DNA from: Siphonodentalium dalli
Taxonomy: Eukaryota > Mollusca > Scaphopoda > Gadilida > Siphonodentaliidae
Assembly (NCBI GenBank): GCA_032622095.1
Contig: CP136068.1
Span: 12,503,729 to 12,567,728 of the forward strand
DNA: 64,000 nt
Reading direction: 5' to 3'
The notes beneath the pieces were generated by a model that had not been told where the DNA came from, did not search any database, and was given only the letters and a program-made list of their open reading frames with translations. Shown here one piece after another: positions 7,631 to 19,100 of the stretch. Both the position numbers and the translations under genes were made by a program. The stretch's first letter is position 1, and the number at the start of each line of letters is the position of its first letter.

Positions 7631-8908
7631 ATGAAGTATCAGTGTGAAGAGTGCTTTAGTGGCTATGCTTGACAAGATAGTTCGAAGCATCATATCAAAG
7701 TTAAACACATGCCTTCAGAACAACAACATCAGCATCATTAACAACAACAGCCACAACAACAACAGCAACAACAACAACAGCAGCATCACCAGCCACAACA
7801 ACAACAGCTACAACAACAACAACAGCAGCATCATCATCAGCCGCCACAACAACAACAACAACAGCGACAACAACAAAGCGACATAACATCCTGCTTTGAT
7901 GATCAAATGGCCAATATCCATGAAGATTTTGTCTTCAAGCATCCATTCACGGCATGCGTAAGTGGACCGACATCTTGTGGGAAGACGTACTTCGTGAAAA
8001 CCTTGCTACAAGAGTTTGCTTAAAAAATATCACCCGCACCTGACAAAATAATATGGTTTTATAAATATTGGCAGCCCCTATATGACGACATAAAGTATAC
8101 CGTCACCCCTCAGGTCAACTTTATACGGGGAATACCAGAAAACTTGGATTCTCTTATCAACCCCCGGTATAAAAATCTAGTTATACTCGATGACTTGATG
8201 CAAACTTCATCGAAAGACTAGAGAGTTAATGATTTGCATTCCGGAGGAAGTCACCACTTGAACTTATCTTTGATAAGTTTGAACCAGAATTTCTACTACA
8301 ACAAAGATCCGACGCAACGACGAAATTGTCAATATTTGGTATTGTTCAATAACCCAATCGACAAGGGATTAATTTCAACATTATCGAGGCAGATGTATCC
8401 TGAATGCCCTCAGCGTATGATGCGAGAGTTTTCGGAAGCGACGAGTGAACCGTACGGTTACCTACTGGTGGATTTAAAAGCCGCAACACTGGACACATTA
8501 CGTCTGCGACGGAATGTGCTAAAAGAGGACACGAACCAACATACGGGCGAATGGAATGGCATGAAATATAATCTCCATAAGGACAGCGAGCACCCAGATG
8601 AACAGAATGGGGTGAAATATTATGCCAACAATAGTCTGGGTCAATGGAATGGGATGAAATACGATTACAGAGACACCCCAGATAAACTGGTACAGAATGG
8701 GATGAAAAAACTTACAGAAGACACTGAGACCCAGGGTCAACAGAATGGGATGGTATACGATGACCGAGAACTCCCCGGTCAACAGAAGGGCATGATATAT
8801 AATTATGTTGTGCCCCAGGGTCAACATAATGGCTATACTAAGGGCATAAGGCCACCTGGTGAGCTCGATGAAATTAATAAGGAAAACCGTCAAAACATAG
8901 ACATTTGA
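7631..8908 (+). pseudogene. Genome-packaging-type ATPase (FtsK/HerA-like), four in-frame stops
   Basis: One frame runs from the ATG at 7631 to the TGA at 8906-8908 with no indel but four stops: TGA 7670, TAA 7739, TAA 8021 and TAG 8219. In order: a C2H2-like zinc finger (codons 5-26); a Gln/His-rich linker of about 50 codons; a P-loop ATPase with Walker A GPTSCGKT (near codon 116) and Walker B LVILDDL (near 187), then LNLSLISLNQN (near 210), resembling the sensor region; and a tail of tandem NGMKY units. The order and the ending region (YLLVDLKA..TLRLRRNVL) fit the DNA-packaging ATPases of Polintons/adintoviruses. These pump or sort genomes into capsids. The stops rule out full-length translation. 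Zinc finger and polyQ fused to this ATPase is unusual. Confidence 0.7.
8543..8850 (+). repeat. Coding tandem repeat, NGMKY units of about 20 codons
   Basis: The ATPase tail has seven or so imperfect units of roughly 54-66 bp built around (Q/W)NGM(K/V)Y, each preceded by GGTCAA-like sequence. Unit length stays a multiple of three, so the reading frame was kept while the repeat spread. Confidence 0.75.
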
Positions 8909-9483
8909 GAAGACATGTCATATACCCTTGTAATGACTGCGGGCTTTTGTTTGAAGATCAGCATGATGTCCAGAAACACGTAAAAAACTGGTGTCAAGAA
9001 AATAAGTTAAAACGAAAATTAACCGAGGACACGGATGATAGTCAGAATAAGAAAATTAAATCGAATGACGACGAATACTTCAAAAGTTTGTGTGATGAGA
9101 GTGGAGATAAAGTGGACACGTATACGGAAAATGGCTCTGCAGAAAAAGAAGCAAAAGCACAAGCTGACAGGGACCTTAAAAGTAAAGACATGAGGCAATT
9201 TATGAATGGCTATGCTAGGACAATATTAGCGTATCTGAAGCTGTGCGATGGGACACTGCACAACAGAGTCATGGATAAAGTCGACAAATATTTGAATAAT
9301 GGTTATAAAGATCGTGATGCAGTGAAAATGTCAATATTAAAGTACCAACCGTTGCTAGAAAAATTCATGGACGAAACAAATGACACTTCTGACGAAAGTG
9401 ATAACAATTCGGACGATTGTGGCAGCGATAACAAAGTCGGTGAAAGTGACAGTGATGACAAAGCGAATGAAAGTGAAGAGTAA
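8881..9483 (+). pseudogene. 5'-truncated C2H2 zinc-finger protein with acidic tail
   Basis: The frame opens after a TAA at 8878-8880 and runs to the TAA at 9481-9483, with no in-frame ATG before codon 100 or so. It begins with what looks like the end of a C2H2 finger (KHRHLRRH). A finger of the form C-x2-C-x12-H-x4-C follows (starting CNDCG), then a basic nuclear-signal-like KLKRKLTED..KKIKS segment, a helical core, and a Ser/Asp/Glu-rich tail. It overlaps the ATPase frame by 28 bases in another frame. The missing start and the abrupt finger suggest a deletion joined this gene to the ATPase tail near 8880. Polinton/adintovirus-like elements carry similar small zinc-finger proteins; the specific family is inferred. 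Confidence 0.5.
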
Positions 9484-9813
9484 ATATAATAAAAGAATTG
9501 TAGTATGTACCACATGTCATGTTATTTTGCTCCAAAAAAAACCATATTTCTGACTAAATCCTGAAAGTTTATCATTTTTGAAGTTTTTGGAAAATTTGAT
9601 TTTGTTTTTTAAGATTTGAAAAACTTTGGAACTTATTAACATTTTTGAAGATTTTGAAATTTTTTGAAGTTTTTGAAATTTTCGAACTTTTCGAAGTTTT
9701 TTTGAAATTTTGAAATTTTCGAACTTTTTGAAATTTTTGAAGTCTTTGAAATTTTTGAAATGCGAGTGTCACTTTAACATTATCCCCCAGTGTGTGCCAT
9801 GTGCCACTTTAAC
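9405..9813. repeat. Right inverted end of the virus-like element
   Basis: Complement of the left end, containing the last codons of the zinc-finger gene, a short spacer with GTAGTATGTACCACATG, and about 190 bp of TTTTTGAAG-type low-complexity DNA (9575-9760). Confidence 0.75.
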
Positions 9814-9834
9814 GAAGTAAAGTTAATGTAGGCG

Positions 9835-10140
9835 TGTTTTCAAATGTTGTTCGCCATTTTGGCCGCCATCTTCGATTTGGAAAACCATCTCTTGCATGAA
9901 GTATTTCCAACTCCACTGTAAGCATGGATGCAGTTGTCTCGACATTAATGTCCAATGATGTGAATATGAGGGAATTTCGGTCATTTTTCAAAATCTATCT
10001 GCCATTGTGGGCGCCATTTTGGATATGGGGGACTTTTATTTAGATATGGCACAAGGACAGTTCTTCGCCTGAGTGTTCCCAACTCACAATAGTAAGCAGG
10101 TGTGGAGTTTTCTTGACAATAACGCTCACTGATGTTAAAA
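9835..10140. repeat. Two diverged units of a GCCATTTTGG-bearing repeat
   Basis: Two units of about 150 bp each contain GCCATTTTGG or GCGCCATTTTGG, followed about 60 bases later by AACTC(C)AC..GTAAGCA.G and TCTTGACA/TCTCGACATTAATG. They belong to the GGCGGCCATTTT-rich dispersed family also seen at 16.1-20.4 kb. Confidence 0.5.
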
Positions 10141-10859
10141 TCTTGTCTGGAGTCTCTGTGGCCACTTTTTTTCTTGTTAACAACCGAAAAAAATTAGAGG
10201 AGACATTAAGAAAGAAAATTAGAAGGGTGAATTTGAGTCCTGGGGTGCAGAGGTCGACCAATATCTCATGGACTGTACTTTTAAAACCTCTCGTTATGAC
10301 TTCGACGAATTTAATTGCAACATTTGCCAACGCTATTGATAATCATGAACAACATGGAAACGTTAAACAAACCTACTGTAGCGTGCGATCAAAAACCCAC
10401 TCGTTGACAACATCAATCCGTATATATCAAAAATTTTGTAACAAAAATAGTTACAAAAATAACATTAAAAGAAACATAAATACGTGTACATGTAGTGCAG
10501 CGACAAACGCCAAAAGTGGTCAAGTTGAAACCAAATTTTTTTTAAGGAGAAATATATATTGTTTACAAAAATGATAGTGAAAAGTAATGGAATTGGTGGT
10601 GGCTATTGTCAAATCAACGATGAAGGATACCCACCAGTGACTTTTCCATACATTAACTATTTTGGTAAAGCGAGCCATACGGCCATGTCCTAACTTATCT
10701 GCCAAAATTTTGTTTGTTGAAATTACTACATCATATCATAGTGTTGGTTAATGTGGATTTTCCTGCCATTTAGATCGCTCTTTTTCACAAAGATTATCAT
10801 TCACACGGATATTGCGATAATGCCGAAATATTAATCCATGTGCTGTAGCTGTTATCCAA
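10141..10859. other. No supported gene
   Basis: A 153-codon frame (10113-10574, plus) crosses this stretch but its composition is unlike a conserved protein, it starts inside the preceding repeat, and it has an open antisense. Left unannotated. Confidence 0.3.
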
Positions 10860-11739
10860 CAATCATGTGTAGAAAGAAGTTAACAACAATTTAGAACGGT
10901 TTGCGATATTTTTAGCAACCCCTCCCCAAACACGTTTTTGTCAAAAAATTACATTAATTTGATAACGACATTACAATATTTTCGAATTGATCTTAATGTG
11001 ACCCAATAGGAATCTTGTACTGAAAGGTTTGTCCAGATATACCTTTAGTCTATTACATATGTGTTCAGGCTTCCATACCTCCAGTCACAACATATTTTAT
11101 TTATTAACAGGTAATTATACATGCATTAACATGTATTTTAAAGTACTAAACTATGTGTTATAAGCAACACATGACAAACTTTAATATTCGCATGGCTCAG
11201 TAGTTATCTGGACATCACATGTAGAAAGAATTTGACAGAAATTGTGAACAGTTTGCCATATATTGGATTTTAGTTACTGCTCCCCCGAACATGTTTTGGA
11301 GGAAAAAATACATATTTATGATAACGACAACACACACTATTTCGGAATGATTCTACTGGGACCAAATCATAATTCATGTGATGAAAACAGGATCCGTAAA
11401 CACCGCGAGTGTGGTTGACGGTGGTTAGTGATCCCTGTGCTTCCAAACCCCCAGATACAACAGCACATTTTATTTATAAAATGTAATTTTATATTAATAT
11501 ATAGCGATTTTGAGGAACTAAAGTATTTTTTATAAACGACACATAATATATAATAAAATCAGTATTGCTGCCATAGTTATTGTTATTGTCTCTCTAAATC
11601 TACGACAATATAGATAAATATATATGGTATTTTATATCTCATAAACTAGTCTGACCAATATGGCAAGCGTTAGTTCAAATATTTTCCATGTTTTGCCCCC
11701 CCTACACTATTAGAAGAAATATTAAAACACACGACAAAC
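10860..11739. repeat. Diverged tandem duplication, period about 360 bp
   Basis: Matching landmarks recur: TGTAGAAAGAA at about 10867 and 11221; a C-rich CCCCC(A/G)AACA(C/T)GTTTT motif at about 10922 and 11283; CTTCCA.ACC(T/C)CCAG at about 11072 and 11440. A third partial copy begins after 11600. Old and strongly diverged. Confidence 0.55.
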
Positions 11740-13390
11740 TAAAATATGATCTCAATATTAAATGAAGATGTGCACAAAGAATATTTATATAAGAAAATAC
11801 ACAACAGGGCTATCAAACGAGAAATGCGAATTGTCACTGTATTGATGCCCTTAACCCACTTGAACTCTTGAACACGCCATGACCTAAGATTTGTGCTCTC
11901 AATATTAACCGAGTGTGTGAACGAACAAATGAAATTGATATCAGGGATTATGCAATACATATGGGTAGTTTGATTCCCGAAATCATAGAGCACTTTACAA
12001 AAGTCGACTGGCACCTACGAAAGGTAAATTGTCTTTGTTTTGATGCTACTCTATCCTATATGAAGTCTTGAATACAACATAAAATGAAAGGATATGCTCC
12101 AGGGTTGGGGTGATTACATGCCAATATTGGGATGGTTCCCGATAGTCTGTCACTTAACAACAAGAGGCTGGCAAACGAAAAAGGCTACTTAACTCTGTCC
12201 TAGGGGACTCCAATCCCTATTTCTTGCACACACCACTAATTAAAGGCATATGCTATCAATATCACCCGCGATTGTGCCTGAATGGTTCTATCATAAAAGA
12301 TGCAATGTTTAATGATATAGGTTGATTCACGAAAGCACGTTGCACCTCACAAAAACCAGATGGCAAACGATAAAGTCGAATTTGAAAGGACCCCCCTATC
12401 CCATGTAAACTATTGAATCCATAACAAACTCAATGGATGTGCTCTCAATGTAAAACGACAGTATGGACAAGATGGCTGTGATATTCCACGATCTGGAACG
12501 GTATCCTCTCACTACGTTCTCAGTAATAACTGAGCGTATGAACAATGAATAGTTGTATAAGGAAGTACACAATATATACAGATGGTTTGATTTCAGAAAA
12601 CACGAAAGGTGACTGGAAAATAACAACTCAAAATTTTGAGGACCCACTACCTTATTTGAAGTCTTGAAGACACCACATGCTAAATGATACGCTCTCATTA
12701 TTAACAGAGGGTTAATATCAAAAGTTAGTTTTCATCAGGTTAATTTATACACACAATGGATGTGTAGGTTCCAGTAACCGGCATCATGTATCACCTCACA
12801 TCAAGTGACTGGCACATTTACATTTGTACTGTTTTATATACCCCTACCCTATTTTAAGTCTTGAACGCATCACGTACTGAAGAGAATATGCTCCCAATAT
12901 CAATATATATTGTGGTCAAAGGGCTACTCAATCCGACAACAATGCTCTGTTGGTTGCCAACTGCATTGATACTGGCGGCTGGAAAATAAAAAAATGTTTA
13001 TGTGATCACCTACGATATTGTAAGTCCTGAAAACACCACGAACGGAAGGGATATGCTCTCAGTTATAACTGTGGATGTGTGTAGAGGGTATTTCTATCAG
13101 GAAGTAAACAATTTATACTGATATGTTGGTTCCTGGTGCCAAGGAGTCTGGGACACTTTACAGTAATTATCTGGACAATACGAAAGCAGAGTTATTATTG
13201 TGTTTGGGACCCTATACCCTATCCAAAGTCTTCAACATACCCCGAACTAAAATGGATAGGATCATTTCCGATAGCCTGTGGCATCTTACTAAAAGCGGAC
13301 GGCAAATAATAAAGACAATTCTTCGATGGTTTGGAGACCACCTACCCTATATTAATTCTTGAATGAATATATGGCAACGTTCTCACAGCT
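11740..13390. repeat. Old satellite-like tandem array, units of roughly 130-250 bp
   Basis: A recurring landmark (CCTATTT.AAGTCTTGAA, then ACACCAC, then ATGCTCTCAATATTAAC) appears near 11868, 12064, 12220, 12408, 12662, 12857, 13021, 13230 and 13355. Units are diverged and of variable length. Open frames within it (e.g. at 13123) follow the repeat and are not called. Confidence 0.6.
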
Positions 13391-14035
13391 ACACATCACA
13401 TTATTTTGCTTTTGATTTATTATTTACAGGGAAACTAACAATCACTTTGGGGCAACAAAAGTAATTTTGTTTGATATTTGTGAGACCCTATTTAATCATT
13501 ATGTGTCATATGTTGTTAATAACAAATATTTCAGTCCTACAAAATCGATGCATGTTTATTTATTTACAGCTGTTATCAATAAAATGTGTTGTAGTAACTT
13601 GGGGTATGGAAGCCTGATCACATCTTTAATCACTTCAGTAATGTCCCCGGGCCCAATTTTCAGCAAAGGAGTCACGTTGGGTCCAATTTAAACGTCTAAG
13701 TAGAAAAGAAGCACATATACTTCTCAAATTCAGAACGAGAAACCACAGATTACCGATTGAAACGAGAGATTGGGCTGATGAAAACCCTTCTTCGTGTCGC
13801 TTTTGTTACTCCTAGTGGGGTAGATGAAGTCCAATTTTCAAGGCAATTGTTCAAATTGTGACTAAAGCATGAAATTTGCACACATGTACATATTCACATA
13901 CATATTTATATTAAATATGGTGCCACGCTGAAATTTTACTTTAAACCCTCTTTTAAGGGGTTTTCCGAATTTTAAGAGCGTTTCGTGATTATATGATATA
14001 TTAAATGTCGCAATTAATCTTACCACGGATAATAT
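13391..14035. other. No gene seen
   Basis: AT-rich DNA with no repeat, RNA or coding signal strong enough to report. Confidence 0.3.
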
Positions 14036-14625
14036 GTTCATATGAGAACCTCCCCAATGTATGACCGGAGGATAATATGAGAACCTCCCTCGCGTATGAC
14101 CGGTGGATAATATGAGAACCTCCCTCGCGCATGACCGGCAGATAATATGAACCTCCACCGTGTATGACCGGCGGATAATATGTTCATATCAGAACCTCCC
14201 CCACATATGATCAGAGGATAATATGAGAACTTCCCTCGCGTATGACCGGCGGATAATATGAACCTCCACCACGTATGACTGGTGGATAATATGTTCATAT
14301 GAGAACCTCCACTGCGTATGACCGGTGGATAATATGAACCTCCACCGCGTATGACTGGCTAATAATATGTTCATATCAGAACCTCCCCCACGTATGACCG
14401 GAGGATAATATGAAAACCTCCCTCGCGTATAACCGGTGGATAATATGAGAACCTCCCTCAAATATGAGAACCTCCCTCGCGTATAACCGGTGGATAATAT
14501 GAGAACCTCCCTCGCGTATGACCGGCGGTTAATATGTTCATATGAGAACCTCCCCATCGTATGACCGGTGGATAATATGAACCTCCCGGGCGTATGACCG
14601 GCAGATAATATGTTCATATCAGAAC
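14036..14625. repeat. Minisatellite, interlaced units of about 30-45 bp
   Basis: About 16 units of GTATGACCGGYGGATAATAT plus GAGAACCTCCCTC. Some units carry an extra GTTCATAT between, giving alternating short and long forms. Several minus frames stay open through it purely because of the repeat. Confidence 0.9.
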
Positions 14626-14640
14626 AGGAGGACTTCTTTT

Positions 14641-15530
14641 GAATAGTCTTACCATTGACATATTCATTCGTTCAAACCAGTTGATCTATTTTGTAACTTG
14701 GCTTTTAGTCGCTGGGCTCCGGCATCTGGGCTTTTAGTCACAACTGAAATAAAAATAAGTGCGAATTTCTGCAACAATTTCATCGCCTGGTGGACTCATT
14801 TGGAAAAAAATACATTCCCTCTGTCTAATTCTACATTTTGATATACTATACGCCCCATTATATTGAATGTACCGGCTGAAATCGATCCTGTAATTGTAAA
14901 CATCGAGTCTATGTTTAGCTGTTTTATCGGAGCGTGTTTGCGTGTTCGCCATTACAATATTCGCACCAAAACAGCCATATTGTAGCTCAAAACGAATGCA
15001 CAGTATTCCACTGCGTTATTTGATAGCTAAAACTTGTTGTTTGCTAGTGTATTCATCGAGAAATCTAAATTCTAAACATTAATGTCGAACGCAGTTTTTC
15101 GTGTTTGTGGCATTTTATGTTAGGTCAGTTGTCGACCGAATAATGTAACTTCCGGTGTCCGGTCAGTGGCGGGGTTAATATGTGTGGATATGGCGAATGT
15201 GGGCCTTTCGTTAGACACCAAAAGTAGCCCTCTATGCGCTGTATTCCTCGAGCTATCGGCCGTCCCACGCTATTTGAAAATCCTGTCCCGCAGATTGTCA
15301 TGCTATTCCAAATTCCACCCCATGTTAGGTCAGTTGTCGATCAAATAATGCAACTTCTGGTGTTTGGTTAGTGGCGGGGTTAATATGTTTGGATAGGGCG
15401 AACGTGTGCCTTTCGTTAGACACCAAAATGAGCCCCCTACGCCCTGTATTCCTCGAGATATCGGCCGTCCCACGCAATTTGAAATTCTGTCCCGCAGATT
15501 GTCGTTTTGTCCCATATCCAGGGAATATAT
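14641..15530. repeat. Dispersed repeat of about 0.89 kb, copy 1
   Basis: Reverse-complement match to 28200-29078 over its length. It contains an internal tandem duplication of about 205 bp (15120-15320 and 15325-15520) marked by CCTTTCGTTAGACACCAAAA and GGCCGTCCCACGC. The minus frame 14952-14734 corresponds to the plus frame at 28763. Probably an old transposon copy without a recognised coding region. Confidence 0.8.
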
Positions 15531-16102
15531 ACAACGGGAAGGTTCACTTCCTATTGGCTCAACGTAATAGACCTTGAGCTACCATATGGCCACCCTCCCC
15601 CCTGTGCGGATTTTAGCCGACTATGTTTTTCCGATAGAGGGATGTATTTCACACATTTTTCTGCTTGTTTGCCACTCGGGCGTGGGGGCTTTTTCATTTT
15701 ATAGCGATTTTTATAAAACTACTGTGATTTTTTGCGATAAAATCCTTATTGGGGGTAGGGGAAATATTTCTCTCAAAATTAATACTAAAACTGTATGGAT
15801 CTTCTCAAACTCAGTTTCATTCGAACTGAATATAACAAGTGTCTGCGTAGATAGCGTCACGTGGGCACCTGACTCGATATTTTTCTTAAAGTGACACCGA
15901 TGATATGATTTTTCGTTTATTTTGAAGATATATCTGAAAAAGTACAGTGTATGAACTTATGCATGCATAACGTGATTAAACTATGAACAATACCGACGTT
16001 TTCATTATTTTCCACGAGAACATAGACCAGGGCAGTTTTCTATAACATTCCACGAGCACATGGATGCATATAGGTAGTCAATGTTCACATGTTTCGAGGC
16101 CA
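15531..16102. other. No gene seen
   Basis: No repeat or coding signal is recognised. Open frames of 60-106 codons are T-rich and unsupported. Confidence 0.3.
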
Positions 16103-19100
16103 TTGAATCCAAGATGGCCGCCAAAATTGAATATCTGACTTGATAAATTTTAATTCGCAATCACTCGGGCAGTTTATGAGATATTAAGTCGTGCGATAAG
16201 TTATTCTATTGATAGTTGAGTAATCCTTATTTAGAGGTATAAATAAATTTCATATATTCAAAATGGCCGCCAAAATGGCCACCGGAAGTAGAAAATATGA
16301 CTATTTTTCACTCATATCTTCTTGATCAGTTTCTGCTGTTTGGAACTGGTTGAAGATTGTGACCTTATTTTTTATAGTTTTATATTAACTAATCATTGGG
16401 GTAATGAAAAAAGCAATTATTGGGGTCCTAGCCCCCTCCGTTCCCTCAAAAGTCTGATTTTACAGAATGCGGTATAAAATTTCACAAAAAAATCACAATT
16501 GGGTTTCTGTTCAAATTTCAACAAAGAATGAGCACAACTGTGGAATGTAAGTGAGGAATACCATTACACATGGATAATCCAATTCATAGGAACAAAAGTT
16601 GTTACTTTGGATCAAAATGGCCGCCAAAATATGGAAAATGGTAGATATTGCCCCAGTGTGTCCTGGAATCGCTTACAATTTGTGGTTGATGAATGAAATT
16701 GGCTATTCTGCCTTCTATACATTGAATACTAACATTGTTACTAACTATTTTAACAAACACATTACCAGAAATATTGGATTTCACTCTCACAAACGTGAAA
16801 TAAATATCGGCAAAAAATCTTTTCTCATGTTTGAACCATTTTTTGCAAGTAAACTGTAACGATCTTTGGCATGAGAGGTGTTTATTGTTTTTATCTATCT
16901 TAAATGTGTCACAATAAGGTGTTTAATGACCAAATTACTCAAGGTGGCTTCCAAAATGGCAACTAAATTGGGTAAAAAGTTGATTTTCACATATATCCGG
17001 AACATAATTATCTGCTGTTCCAAAAAGGTAGCAAAGTGTGACTAACTTTGTTATTATACACGTTAGTTAATCGACTGACAACTACATTTTATATTCTGGT
17101 TGGCACTGTACATTATGAGACACGATCATTTAGTTTTAAAATGTGCAGTGTACAATTGTGCCGAAAACGTCTTTTGGGATTCTGGCCAAGTTTTTGAAAA
17201 TAAATGGGCAGAACTTTGAAGCGGAACTGAGAGAGACCATCCGATCATAATATGTGGCTACTCTTGCCCATTAGAATAAACATTTATCAACTATTGTCAG
17301 GAAAATCGTTTAACATTTCCTCCATCGTGCATGCACGCCACCAAGGAGGACTCTCTGGTGTGATCTCTATATCAAGTAACATATCATTGAGTTATTGTGG
17401 AAAGCGATAGCCACCAAAGGTACACATGTACAACCCACCAGGGCCATACAGTCGCTCCAAATACAAACAAACAACACTCATATGACAATATAGTCGCTCG
17501 CTTTATAAACATACACCTCACCCATAACCACACAGCCATACATGTGTCTATCCCTGCACACCACACATGACCATACATCTGTCAATAACAATTTAATGCA
17601 TGCACACCAGGTATGCCTCCTACAACTTGTCACTATATGTATACATATTCACCACATTCATGATCACACAGTCAATCATTGTATACATATTGACCTCACC
17701 ATTGGCCATAAAGTCAATCCATGTGTACCTATGTTCCACACCCATGGCCAAATAGCCACTCAAGGTATACATATACACCCCACCCATGACCATTGCATCG
17801 CTCGATGTATACATATGCACCTCACAATGGTCGTATAACCCCACTTGCGTATACCCATACACCCCACACAGTGATGGGTCAACATTCATGTACCCCATGT
17901 AAACTGTTACACCTGACCCATGGCCATATAGCCACTCCCTGAATTCACCACATTCATGATCATACAGTCACTACAGGTACACATATTCACATCGCCATTG
18001 GTCATACGGTCAATCCCTGCATATCTACTCGCCACGCCAATTGCGAAATAGCCACTCAAGATAAGCATATACACCCCACTCATAACCATAGAGTGATTCC
18101 AGGTATACATATGCACCTCATCAATGGTCATATAGTCACACGTGCTATACATATATACCGATGACCATACAGCCACTTGGCGTATACCCGTACACATAGC
18201 ATACGACAATGAGTCACCATACATGCACACCAGGTATACTCCTACACCTGACCCATTTCACTCCGTGTATACATATTCACCACATTGGTGATCACACGGT
18301 CACTCCTTGTACACCTATTCATTTCATTAATTGCCACACAGTCACTCACTGTTTACCTATTCACCCATACCCATGGTCATATAGCCACTCGATATATACA
18401 TATTCAACACAAACATGCCCATAGAGTCACTCCAGGTGTACATATACACATCACCAATGACAATAAAGTCCTTCCAGGTGTACCAATACTTCTCACACAT
18501 GATCAATTATACATTCCAGACTTTTATATACACCCCACACATGCCAATTCAGTCACTCGCTGTGTACTCATACACGCCATCCATGATCATACAGTTACTC
18601 CCTGTATACCTATACATCCACCGATGACAATATACATCCACGACATATATAAATATACATCCCACCCATTACCAATTTACCACCACGGCACTCCCTATAT
18701 ACATACACGCTCGCCAGCGACAACCCAGATATACTCAGGCATGTATATTCGTGACCGTGCTGTCAGTCCGGGTACACCTATACACATTACACATGTTCAC
18801 CCAACCACTCCCTATTTATCCATGTACCCCACCCATGATCACATAGACACCAGATGTATACATGGTCACCCACATGTGGCAATACAGCCACCAAATATAC
18901 ACATATACATCCCACCCATGGCCATAGTCACTCCATATATACATAAACAACACATATATGACACTGTAGCTACTCCCGCTATATCCGCAAACAATATCAT
19001 TGTCCGTACAGCCACATCGTGTTACCCGTACATCCACACATAACCATACAACCATACAGTCACTCCATGTAAACATATTCAGCTCACACATTACCATACG

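Larger units (their letters stand above)
6871..9813. mobile_element. Degraded Polinton/adintovirus-like element with long inverted ends
   Basis: A 2.94-kb unit bounded by inverted repeats. The left arm (6871-about 7225) starts GTTAAAGTGACACATGGCAC. The right arm (about 9405-9813) ends in its complement GTGCCATGTGCCACTTTAAC. The arms hold a purine/pyrimidine run rich in TTTTTGAAG/CTTCAAAAA and even an inverted copy of the last codons of the zinc-finger gene. Between them lie a packaging-type ATPase pseudogene and a truncated zinc-finger gene. No integrase, DNA polymerase, capsid or protease is present, so this is an internally deleted derivative. No target-site duplication was found. Confidence 0.6.

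Noticed and set aside
7644-7889. Asn-rich (plus) and Val/Ala-rich (minus) frames
   Set aside because: Shadow frames of the CAA/CAG-rich linker of the packaging ATPase.
10113-10574. 153-codon open frame
   Set aside because: Begins inside a dispersed repeat, low-complexity C-terminus, no family features, comparable open antisense.
14036-14625. CRISPR-like alternation of repeats and spacers
   Set aside because: The apparent spacers are themselves repeats and the host is an animal; this is an interlaced minisatellite.
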